From assembly GCA_003135495.1 (NCBI GenBank), contig PLBX01000398.1:1-16155 (forward strand): 16,155 nucleotides of DNA, read 5' to 3'. The translations under genes and the position numbers were made by a program. The notes under the pieces are model-generated. The model made no database searches, was not told the origin of the DNA, and worked only from the letters and a program-made list of their open reading frames with translations. Each line of letters opens with the position of its first letter. The first letter of the stretch is position 1. Shown one piece after another: positions 1-6,268 of the stretch. This DNA is from Acidobacteriaceae bacterium (lineage in GTDB: Bacteria > Acidobacteriota > Terriglobia > Terriglobales > Acidobacteriaceae).

Positions 1-18
1 ATCGCGGCTAGCCGCGAT
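1..18. repeat. Perfect 18-bp palindrome
   Basis: The first 18 bases, ATCGCGGCTAGCCGCGAT, equal their own reverse complement. They could form a cruciform or a short hairpin, or be a dyad protein-binding site. Because the palindrome touches the left edge, its real extent and its relation to an upstream gene cannot be judged. Confidence 0.5.
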
Positions 19-55
19 CTGACTGAACTTAAACCAGCCGGAGACTAACTCCCAG

Positions 56-118
56 CTTGGTACAAAAATGCTGGGCCCTTCAACGACGACTTCAACTAGC
101 AATCCACTTGGTACAAAA
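56..118 (+). repeat. Pair of 12-bp direct repeats, 51 bp apart
   Basis: CTTGGTACAAAA occurs at 56-67 and again at 107-118. The 51-bp spacing is 17 codons, so in the overlapping reading frame both copies read Leu-Val-Gln-Lys. It may be a small duplication or the footprint of an insertion or deletion near the broken start of the following ORF. Confidence 0.5.
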
Positions 119-383
119 GATCGGTCAGGTCATGGCGAACCCATTCACCGGAACTTATACAGCTCCGGCCAGCAATGGGGTGTTTCCCGCCACTCTCACT
201 AGTCAGGTCTTCGACTTTTCGCCATTCGCGGCGGACTTTTTTATCGCTGACCAAACTCACGGTTTTTTCGTCGAAACCGATCTTTTAAACCCGATTGCGC
301 CCTCCGGTGTCGTTTCTTTCGGCTATTTCGCGGCCAGGACCCCGGTCTGCTCAGGCTGTCCCTCGGCTGCAACCTGCGGGTGA
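57..383 (+). CDS. Hypothetical protein, probable C-terminal remnant of a secreted protein
   Basis: This 108-codon frame opens after a stop at 30-32 and has only a TTG at 57 or an ATG at 132 as possible starts, neither with a clear Shine-Dalgarno sequence. From about residue 26 it reads like the end of a beta-rich secreted domain (GTYTAPASNG, FDFSPFAADFFIADQTHGFF, FVETDL), a style I associate with acidobacterial exported proteins. The last part, RTPVCSGCP, contains a CxxC pair. The N-terminus has no signal peptide and carries a direct repeat, so I think the 5' part is missing or decayed. A second frame (about 379-459) could encode GDAFGANEFPPGASPSLEIN and ends NWTVTFW at a TAA, which would make the gene longer with a frameshift, but that stretch also overlaps the repeat box at 423-462. 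I do not recognise a function. Confidence 0.35.
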   Translation: MVQKCWALQRRLQLAIHLVQKIGQVMANPFTGTYTAPASNGVFPATLTSQVFDFSPFAADFFIADQTHGFFVETDLLNPIAPSGVVSFGYFAARTPVCSGCPSAATCG

Positions 384-422
384 TGCCTTTGGTGCCAACG
401 AGTTCCCTCCAGGAGCTTCGCC

Positions 423-462
423 TTCACTCGAAATTAACTGGACCGTCACATTCTGGTAACAA
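423..462 (+). promoter_or_regulatory. Putative four-repeat Pho box upstream of the response regulator
   Basis: Four 7-mers sit exactly 11 bp apart: TTCACTC (423), TTAACTG (434), GTCACAT (445) and GTAACAA (456), each separated by 4 bases. This 7+4 architecture is that of PhoB/PhoP-type binding sites. A weak -10 candidate, TATTTC, lies at 471-476. The site is 139 nt upstream of the regulator start at 602, which would suit autoregulation with a leader of roughly 115 nt. It is the longest array in the window. Confidence 0.55.
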
Positions 463-601
463 TCCTCAAGTATTTCTGAATGCGCTCCGAGAATCGATTG
501 TGACCGGGCGGCTACGATTGGATGTCTAGGGAAAGACCGGAGTCGGACTTTCATTACCACGATCAGATCGAGCGGCGGAAGCCGCGAGCCATATCCCCAA
601 A

Positions 602-1330
602 ATGATGAAATTTGCCGAAGCAACCTCGAAGACCGGATGGCGCGACCTTATTTATATAGTTGAAGACGATCAAGACCTATCACAGCTTATCGGTCATAAT
701 CTGAACGCCGCCGGATACGACGTTTCGAAGTTCTTGTCGGGTGCAAATGTCATTCAATCCGCGGAAATGAACCCGCCTTCGTTGTTTTTGCTCGACATCA
801 TGATGCCTGGAATCAACGGCTTCGACCTCTGCCGCCAGATCAGGCAGCACGACAGATTACTCGTCACCCCCATCATTTTTCTTTCCACCAGAACTGACGA
901 GAACGACCGCCTTCAGGCTTTTGACGCGGGCGCTGACGCGTATATGACCAAGCCGTTTAGCCCTAGAGAACTGATCGCGCGCATTCGCAACATCATCCGC
1001 ATTCAAAAACTGGTTCCGGGCAAGGACATTCTGCGGGTGGCCGATATCGAAATGAATCTCGCTTCCATGACCCTGCGAGTTGGAGGAACCACCATACCCA
1101 CCACCGTCAGAGAGTTTCGCCTTCTCGAATACATGGTTAGAAATCGAGGGCATGTATTTACGCGAGATCAGTTGCTTGACGCAGTGTGGAAGGACGGTTG
1201 TTTCGTGACTCCGCGATCGATCGATGTGTTCGTGCGTCGTTTACGAGAGAAGATTGAGAGCGATCCACGGCACCCGTATTATTTAAAGACACATCGTGGA
1301 ATTGGGTATCGCTTCGAAGCCACCAACTAA
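602..1330 (+). CDS. OmpR/PhoB-family two-component response regulator
   Basis: This 242-residue DNA-binding regulator would be phosphorylated by a sensor kinase and then bind direct-repeat DNA. An N-terminal receiver domain (about 16-130) has the acidic pocket E21-D22-D23, the phospho-acceptor D65 in LFLLDIMMPG, the switch residue S95 in FLSTRT and the invariant K117 in YMTKPFSP. A C-terminal winged helix (about 145-240) carries the OmpR-class signatures LLEYMVRNRGHVFTRDQLL, RSIDVFVRRLREKI and GIGYRFE. The length is typical of the family. ATG 602 is followed directly by a second ATG at 605; neither has a strong Shine-Dalgarno sequence. No histidine kinase gene follows, so the partner is encoded elsewhere. 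The four-repeat box at 423-462 and the neighbouring phosphate genes point to a PhoB-like role, which is inference. Confidence 0.93.
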   Translation: MMKFAEATSKTGWRDLIYIVEDDQDLSQLIGHNLNAAGYDVSKFLSGANVIQSAEMNPPSLFLLDIMMPGINGFDLCRQIRQHDRLLVTPIIFLSTRTDENDRLQAFDAGADAYMTKPFSPRELIARIRNIIRIQKLVPGKDILRVADIEMNLASMTLRVGGTTIPTTVREFRLLEYMVRNRGHVFTRDQLLDAVWKDGCFVTPRSIDVFVRRLREKIESDPRHPYYLKTHRGIGYRFEATN

Positions 1331-1510
1331 CCATGAATCGTAAACATTCACATTCTGGATTCACCAGACGGTACCAAGCGTTAACGAACCGATAGCTTAT
1401 CCCGCATAAAGTCATCTTCCCTTAAATCCATCAGACAACCTCTAATGAATGGTCGTGTCTGGAAGCTAGGGAATCCGGTTCTCTGTGCGGAGAATGCGAA
1501 GCACCACTAA

Positions 1511-1753
1511 TCACGCGTGGTTTTCTTCGCGAGTGTGATCCACCGCCACGCCTTCTTCTTCTGGTTGGCCTTTTTTCCTGCTCGCAAGATTCTTGATCGC
1601 TTCCACTATCTCTTGGTGCCTATGCTGACGATTCCGGTATGCCTCTCTATCGCTGTCGGTTTTTGGTCCGGCCTCGTATTCGCCATCTAGTTGCTTCATC
1701 ACCGATAGCTCCTTTAGCAAATTTAGTGTCTCTTTCGATTCCTGGCTAGCCAT
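1511..1753 (-). CDS. Small hydrophilic protein downstream of the MFS symporter
   Basis: An 80-residue, highly charged protein without membrane segments, cysteines or a signal peptide. It is probably helical: residues about 1-25 (MASQESKETLNLLKELSVMK) and 43-60 could form amphipathic helices. The start has a good Shine-Dalgarno sequence, GGGAGAAG, just upstream. It begins about 33 nt after the stop of the minus-strand MFS gene, so the two are probably co-transcribed. I do not recognise the family. A cytoplasmic accessory role for the transporter is possible but rests only on position. Confidence 0.6.
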   Translation of the reverse strand: MASQESKETLNLLKELSVMKQLDGEYEAGPKTDSDREAYRNRQHRHQEIVEAIKNLASRKKGQPEEEGVAVDHTREENHA

Positions 1754-1786
1754 TTGCTTCTCCCGACATTATTTTGAATGGATTTA

Positions 1787-3141
1787 TTAAATCGCTTCCA
1801 GGCTTTTTCCTTTTGTCTCTGGCAACATTGTTAATGTAACGATGACGCCGATAGCGCTGGCGATGGCAGCAGCGGATTCCGCGCCTAGCAGCCCTTTCCA
1901 CTGCAGCAAATATGGGAAGATGAAGACGCCGGCGAAGCCGCCCAGCTTACCCATGGCAGCAGCGATCCCGTGGCCGGTGGTGCGTACGCGAACCGGGAAA
2001 ACTTCGGAAGGATAAACAAATGTGGTCGCGTTAGGGCCGAAGTCGGTAAAGAAAAAGCTGAGTCCGTAAATGATCAGAAACGGCGTCGCCATTTTCTGCA
2101 GGTGGGGGACGAAGGCGAGCAAAAGAAATGCTGCGGTCATCATTGCAAACCCGAGGGCTTGTATTGTTTTGCGGCCGAGGCGATCCATGGTAAACGCCGC
2201 GATTGCATAGCCAGGAGCGGCGAACACGGCGAAAAATCCCAATTGGTTAGAGTCTTTTGCAACAACGTGTGATCGCTATTCAACGCAGAGAGAACCATCG
2301 GACTGGAAACGGTATTGCCGTAGTAGGCCGCATCCATTAAGAACCACGCTGCGCTTGTACCAACCAATCGCAACAGTAATTTATTGTCATTGAACAGGCG
2401 ATGAAAGCCGTCCCAAAAAGAGACGGAGCGCTTCGATTTGTCAAAGTGTGCAGCGTTCGAAAGACGGCCGTGTTGATCTTCCTGCTTGGCCGCAGCGGTT
2501 AAGTACCGGGGAGTTTCCTTCAGATGCCGACGTTGCCAATAAACTGCCATAGCTGGCACCGCACCAAAAGCAACCAAGATTCTCCAAATCAAATCATGAG
2601 ACAGATGTGTCATGAGAAGGGCGGAGGCGAATAGTGGTCCAAGGATCAAACCTGCCGCCTGCATGGTGAAGACTAACGTCACCAGCATTCCGCGATGCGC
2701 TTTGCCCGCGTACTCGCTCATGATCGTCGCGGAGACTGGGTAGTCTCCGCCAATACCGATGCCGAGCATGAAGCGCAGTCCGATTAACCACCAAATATTC
2801 GGCGAAAAAGCACAGCCGATTGCGCCAGCTGCGAGTACCAAAACTTCGACGCCATAAATGTTTTTTCGTCCGAGCATGTCTGCGACTCGCCCAAACAATA
2901 AAGCTCCAAATGCCGCCGCCAGCAGCGCCGTCGAATCGACCAAGCTTTCTTCCACTTTTCCGATGTGCCATATCGGCTTCACCAGTGACATAACTACACC
3001 GATGATGAACAAATCATAAGCGTCGGTAAAAAAGCCCATGCCGGAAATCAGTATGATCTTCCAGTGGTGACTGGAAACTTTAGCGTTATCCATTTCGGAG
3101 AAATCAGAGACGTCTTCTTTTGCCATATCAGCTCTTGACAT
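1787..3141 (-). pseudogene. MFS phosphate:H+ symporter (PHS family), one frameshift
   Basis: A major facilitator transporter of the PHS type (Pho84-like inorganic phosphate:proton symport, inner membrane). The first segment shows GFFTDAYDLFIIGVV in TM1, the loop 2-3 motif GRVADMLGRK and the PHS-like signature GIGIGGDYPVSATIMSEYA. The second shows the loop 8-9 motif DRLGRKTIQ and the usual end LPETKGKSLE. The reading frame shifts by -1 between about 2275 and 2230: the upstream frame runs into nonsense after TLTNW, while GFFAVFAAPGYAIAAF continues one frame over. Adding one G in the GGG run at 2238-2240 (minus strand) restores a protein of about 451 residues, normal for the family. I prefer ATG 3141, preceded by AGGTG; a TTG at 3186 or an ATG near 3126 is possible. 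The break may be a real mutation or a sequencing error. A Pho-like box lies upstream. Confidence 0.85.
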
Positions 3142-3192
3142 AACAGCACCTAGAGAACGTGAAAGAGAGATGTCAGATAGGGCCAAATGGAT

Positions 3193-3210
3193 TGGTTAAA
3201 GTTTCGTGAA
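3193..3210 (-). promoter_or_regulatory. Putative Pho box upstream of the MFS symporter
   Basis: On the minus strand, TTCACGA (3210-3204) and TTAACCA (3199-3193) are spaced exactly 11 bp apart, with the 4-base spacer AACT. A weak third unit, AATCATA, lies another 11 bp upstream. The site ends 51 nt before the chosen start at 3141. Confidence 0.5.
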
Positions 3211-3233
3211 TACTATGATTTGCTGGACGAAAC

Positions 3234-3257
3234 GAAAAAAGCCGTCCGTAGGCGGCT
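3234..3257 (-). terminator. Rho-independent terminator of the histidine-rich gene
   Basis: Read on the minus strand, AGCCGCC pairs with GGACGGCT (one bulged base) around the loop TAC and is followed at once by six T. It lies about 25 nt after the stop of the histidine-rich gene and before the MFS start, so it separates the two minus-strand units. Confidence 0.75.
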
Positions 3258-3282
3258 AACGCATTTTCCTTAAATTATTTCG

Positions 3283-3489
3283 TTAAGCAGCAGAGCGCGT
3301 TTTTTCTTCGGACTTCTTATGTGCTTGGGTGGAGTGTTCATGGGCTCGTGTGGAGTGTTCGTGGGCCTGCTTTGAGTGTTCGCGCCCGGTTTTGTGGTCC
3401 CCTTTTTCGTGATGTTGCGCCGCTGTGCGATGGGCCTTGGCGGCGTTTTCGTGGTGTTCGGCTGCTTGATGATGTGCGTCTTTAGGCAT
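3283..3489 (-). CDS. Histidine-rich small protein
   Basis: A 68-residue, strongly hydrophilic protein with 14 histidines, mostly as HH pairs in the first half and as repeated HEHS or AHEHST units in the second half (about residues 38-57). It has no cysteine, no membrane segment and no signal peptide. The start is well supported by AGGAGA about 8 nt upstream of ATG, and a clear terminator follows. Histidine clusters suggest binding of divalent metals such as Ni, Zn or Cu, or a nucleoid or polyanion-binding role; neither is shown by the sequence. Similar short His/Ala/Glu-rich proteins exist in many soil bacteria, usually unnamed. It is divergent from the HAD-ATPase gene, and the shared intergenic region holds Pho-like repeats. 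Confidence 0.72.
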   Translation of the reverse strand: MPKDAHHQAAEHHENAAKAHRTAAQHHEKGDHKTGREHSKQAHEHSTRAHEHSTQAHKKSEEKTRSAA

Positions 3490-3564
3490 AATTATTTTCT
3501 CCTGATGTAGAGTTTGAGTATTACGCGATTCGATGACTCGGTCGTGAAGCGGGTTGGCCCCGCC

Positions 3565-3582
3565 ACGTTAAAGTTTCATACC
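3565..3582 (-). promoter_or_regulatory. Weak Pho-like box upstream of the histidine-rich gene
   Basis: On the minus strand, TTAACGT (3571-3565) is preceded 11 bp earlier by GGTATGA. The second unit matches poorly, but the central GAAACTTTAAC is identical to that in the MFS site. It lies 75 nt upstream of the start at 3489. Treat it as a weak candidate. Confidence 0.25.
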
Positions 3583-3600
3583 GACGTCGGCCTGCAATTT

Positions 3601-3630
3601 GTAACAAACTTTTAACCAATTCCTTAACTG
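3601..3630 (+). promoter_or_regulatory. Putative Pho box upstream of the HAD-ATPase gene
   Basis: GTAACAA (3601) and TTAACCA (3612) are exactly 11 bp apart. A third copy, TTAACTG (3624), is 12 bp further on. The last copy ends only 20 nt before the start and abuts the Shine-Dalgarno sequence. If it is a real activator site, the promoter must overlap it unusually closely, or only the upstream units are used. Confidence 0.42.
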
Positions 3631-3650
3631 ACGGAGGGCATCGAACCACG

Positions 3651-5366
3651 ATGCGCTATCTGGTTTTAGCAACTGATTACGACGGAACCCTTGCGTCCCA
3701 CGGCAATGTCAGTGCCGACGTAATTGAATCTTTGAAGTCGGTTTGCAGTTCGGGCCGAAAGCTCGTGTTGATCACTGGAAGGCATCTTCCAGATCTGATG
3801 TCTGCATTTCCGCAATTCGAAATATTTGATTTGATCGTCGCCGAAAATGGAGCTCTCCTTTATCGCCCAAAAACCAAAGAAGAAAAACTGCTCTGCAATC
3901 CGCCAGATGTTCGCTTCACGAAGCGTTTGCAGGAATTGGGAGTGAATGCGTCTGTTGGTCGCGCCATCGTTTCAACCTGGGAGCCCCATCAGGACGCAGT
4001 ACTCCAGGCGATCCGCGAGCTTGGACTAGATATGCAGGTCATTTTCAATAAGGGCGCCGTAATGGTGTTGCCCGCCGGAATCAATAAAGCGACAGGGCTT
4101 GACGCTGCACTAAAAGAATTCGCCTTGTCATCGCATAATGTGGTTGGCGTGGGCGACGCGGAGAACGACCATTCTTTTCTAGCGAAGTGCGAGTGCTCGG
4201 TTGCTGTAGCAAATGCGCTCGACTCAATCAAGGAAAACTCAGATGTGGTGACGACTAGTAATCACGGCGCAGGGGTAAAAGAACTCATCGAACAGTTGAT
4301 TGAAAACGATTTGCAGCGTTATGACGCTCGGCTTAAGCGGCATGCAATACCGCTGGGTATTCTCGGCGACGGCAGCGAAACGCCGGTAACGGTCAACGCC
4401 TATCGAAATAGCGTTTTGGTAGCTGGCCCTTCTGCGAGCGGCAAGTCAACTGCAGTTTCTGGAATTTTGGAAAGTCTTGCCGAACATCGTTATCAATTCT
4501 GTTTACTCGATCCGGAAGGCGACTTTGAAAATTTCGCCGGCGCATTAACTTTGGGGGGCACCAACGAACGCCCCGATCCGCGAACTGTGTTGAGAGCTCT
4601 GGACTCTCCGGACCAGAGTGTTGTGGTTAATCTACTGGGAGTTCCGTTTGCTGATCGACCCGAATTTTGTGCCGCTTTGCTTTCACAATTGCAGGAATTG
4701 AGATCGCGAACGGCGCGTCCTCACTGGCTTATCTTTGACGAAGCTCATCATCTGCTGCCGGCTGAGTGGTCCCAAGCATCGGGCAACATACCGCAGGCAC
4801 TTGAAAATATCTTACTCATCACCGTGCATCCCGATCATGTCTCGCCCGCGATTCTTAAAGACGTGGACGTATTAATGGTGACGGGCAAATCTCCGTTGGA
4901 GACTTTAGAAGCGTTCGCTAGGGTTGTACAGATTGAAGCGCCGACAGGGGAAAACATCGATTTGGAAAAGGGCGAAGCACTGATCTGGTTCGCACACGAA
5001 AACAAGGCCCCCATTCGAGTGCGCACGATCCCCGGCGCGGCCGAGAGGCGCCGTCATCTGCGCAAATATGCCGAGGGAGAAATGGGCCCGGAGCTGAGCT
5101 TTTATTTTCGCGGCCCCGAGTCCAAGCTCAATCTGCGAGCCAACAATTTGAATGCGTTCGTTCAGTTGGCCGACGGGATCGACGACGAAACTTGGATGCA
5201 TCACTTGAAGCGAGGAGAGTACACGCGCTGGTTCAAGGAAGTCATTAAAGACGATGATCTGGCACAAGTGGCCGCCGAAAGTGAAGAAGATGATGCGGTG
5301 TCGCCAGAAGAAAGCCGGAAACGAATCAAGCAGGCGATTGAGAAGCGGTACACAGCACCTGCTTAA
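3651..5366 (+). CDS. HAD-IIB phosphatase fused to a HerA/FtsK-like P-loop ATPase
   Basis: A 571-residue cytoplasmic fusion protein. Residues 1-215 form a Cof-type HAD hydrolase: motif I DYDGT at 9-13 (D9 nucleophile, D11 acid/base), motif II T42 in LITGR, motif III K146 and motif IV GDAEND at 168-173. All catalytic positions are present. Residues about 245-460 form a P-loop ATPase with Walker A GPSASGKST (259-267), DPEGDF (287-292) and Walker B LIFDEAHH (360-367), the arrangement of HerA/VirB4-like ATPases. Residues about 483-540 (SFYFRGPESKLNLRANNLNA, then ETWMHHLKRGEYTRWFKEVI) form a small conserved C-terminal domain I recall from other HAD proteins. An acidic tail follows. GGAGG lies about 12 nt before ATG. 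The substrate is unknown; a sugar phosphate or phosphoprotein is typical of HAD-IIB. A stand-alone HAD phosphatase is about 230 residues, so the fusion is the notable part. Confidence 0.88.
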   Translation: MRYLVLATDYDGTLASHGNVSADVIESLKSVCSSGRKLVLITGRHLPDLMSAFPQFEIFDLIVAENGALLYRPKTKEEKLLCNPPDVRFTKRLQELGVNASVGRAIVSTWEPHQDAVLQAIRELGLDMQVIFNKGAVMVLPAGINKATGLDAALKEFALSSHNVVGVGDAENDHSFLAKCECSVAVANALDSIKENSDVVTTSNHGAGVKELIEQLIENDLQRYDARLKRHAIPLGILGDGSETPVTVNAYRNSVLVAGPSASGKSTAVSGILESLAEHRYQFCLLDPEGDFENFAGALTLGGTNERPDPRTVLRALDSPDQSVVVNLLGVPFADRPEFCAALLSQLQELRSRTARPHWLIFDEAHHLLPAEWSQASGNIPQALENILLITVHPDHVSPAILKDVDVLMVTGKSPLETLEAFARVVQIEAPTGENIDLEKGEALIWFAHENKAPIRVRTIPGAAERRRHLRKYAEGEMGPELSFYFRGPESKLNLRANNLNAFVQLADGIDDETWMHHLKRGEYTRWFKEVIKDDDLAQVAAESEEDDAVSPEESRKRIKQAIEKRYTAPA

Positions 5367-5539
5367 GGGTAAATTCCTCTTTCGTTAGATTGGGGCGACT
5401 GACAGGGCCCGAATACGGCATTGCGGTATATATAGCGAAGTTTATGTTAGCTGATTCGTTTCGATAAGAGGGCTTCACTATCTGCGATCAGGCCACCCGA
5501 AATATAGCTGTCGCATCCAACGTTGCCGGAGAAAAAACT

Positions 5540-5911
5540 ATGCGCAGCTATCTGCTTATCGGTACTTTTCTAGCGGTTTCTTTGACTGTAGTGGCAGCTC
5601 AACAAAGCGGTTCTGACAGTTCGTCGGATACCAAACATCAGTCCGTGACCCAAGGTTGCTTGAATAACGGATCGGACGGTTTCACGCTGTCGAGTGGAGG
5701 CACAACCTATATGCTGAGCGGCGATACCTCGCAACTTGCTGGCATGGCGGGAAAAGAAGTGAAAGTCACTGGAAATAAGGGCAACGCCAGCGAAACTTCA
5801 ACTGGCGCATCCGGAAATTCGGGATTGGCAACATCGAATCCGACGGCTGGAACGGCGCCTACTATTAAGATAACGAGAATTTCTAAAGTTGCAGATCAGT
5901 ATTCCAAGTAA
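5540..5911 (+). CDS. Small secreted protein, DUF5818-like
   Basis: This 123-residue protein starts with a Sec signal peptide (MRSYLLIGTFLAVSLTVVAA, cleavage near AAQ 20-21). The mature part has a Ser/Thr/Gly-rich linker, then VTQGCLNNGSDGFTLSSGG and TYMLSGDTSQLAGMAGKEVK, followed by VKVTG. This is the pattern I associate with the small OB-fold-like DUF5818 proteins of Acidobacteriota. A second low-complexity stretch of Gly, Ser, Asn and Thr follows, then a final strand, IKITRISKV. A single cysteine is present. GGAG lies about 10 nt before ATG. The molecular role is unknown; periplasmic or surface location is expected. No Pho-like repeat precedes it, unlike its neighbours. Confidence 0.75.
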   Translation: MRSYLLIGTFLAVSLTVVAAQQSGSDSSSDTKHQSVTQGCLNNGSDGFTLSSGGTTYMLSGDTSQLAGMAGKEVKVTGNKGNASETSTGASGNSGLATSNPTAGTAPTIKITRISKVADQYSK

Positions 5912-5932
5912 AAAGTTCGATGAGCGGAAATT

Positions 5933-5960
5933 GGCCACTTCTCTAACGAGAGAAGTGGTC
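5933..5960. terminator. Strong 12-bp hairpin after the small secreted protein
   Basis: CCACTTCTCT and AGAGAAGTGG pair perfectly around the loop AACG; with flanking bases the stem is 12 bp, including one G-T pair. It begins 21 nt after the stop at 5911. No T-run follows on either strand, so it is either a terminator lacking a U tract or an mRNA-stabilising hairpin. Confidence 0.5.
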
Positions 5961-5980
5961 CCCGCCGCTACTTCCGCGGT

Positions 5981-6015
5981 GTGACACGGTGCAGTCCGAG
6001 CTCGTCCGCTGTCAC
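5981..6015. repeat. Inverted repeat, 9-bp stem with one bulge
   Basis: GTGACACGG (5981-5989) pairs with CCGCTGTCAC (6006-6015), leaving one bulged base and a 16-base loop that itself contains the palindrome CGAGCTCG. No T-run follows. The function is unknown. Confidence 0.4.
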
Positions 6016-6169
6016 TGACCTGAATCACCTCTCATCTTACGAGCTCTCGGTAAAGAGGCTACAAATTCGCACCAAGCCCGTGGGCCCCTTTTATATTCAC
6101 TCCGGCTCACCAAATCCTTTTTTATAGCAAGATGCCTCCGACGACCCGGGCGAACTTCTCCGCCCACTA

Positions 6170-6187
6170 TTCACGCTCTCGTAACAA
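6170..6187 (+). promoter_or_regulatory. Putative Pho box upstream of the Pit permease
   Basis: TTCACGC (6170) and GTAACAA (6181) are exactly 11 bp apart, with the spacer TCTC. The first unit differs by one base from that of the MFS site, and the second is identical to units at the regulator and HAD sites. Further GCAACA (6205) and GTAACA (6228) copies lie about two helical turns apart downstream. The box ends 81 nt before the ATG at 6269. Confidence 0.48.
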
Positions 6188-6268
6188 TCATTGAGCAGAG
6201 TTTCGCAACAATTAGGTCGCGTTTTAGGTAACAAGCTGAAATCACGGCGAGCTAGGAGCTCTCTTCTC

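Larger units (their letters stand above)
5912..6169. other. Intergenic stretch with two hairpins
   Basis: No gene is seen between the small secreted protein and the Pit permease leader. The stretch holds the two inverted repeats listed separately. The reading frames crossing it have no ribosome-binding site and no recognisable protein pattern. Confidence 0.6.

Noticed and set aside
351..623. Minus-strand ORF of 90 codons opposite the left-edge remnant
   Set aside because: No protein pattern and no ribosome-binding site; it overlaps the regulatory region and start of the response regulator.
2225..2275. Programmed -1 ribosomal frameshift in the MFS symporter gene
   Set aside because: The GGGATTTTT run is slippery-looking, but in the upstream frame it does not form an X-XXY-YYZ heptamer, I see no strong downstream pseudoknot, and this transporter family is not known to use frameshifting. 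A plain indel is simpler.
5933..5960. CRISPR-like or small-RNA hairpin
   Set aside because: There is one copy only and no spacer array; a transcript-end hairpin after the gene stop is the simpler reading.
6191..6268. Upstream extension of the Pit permease to a start at 6191
   Set aside because: No ribosome-binding site or coding character; the ATG at 6269 has AGGAG at good spacing, and the repeat box at 6170-6187 would lie at the start codon.
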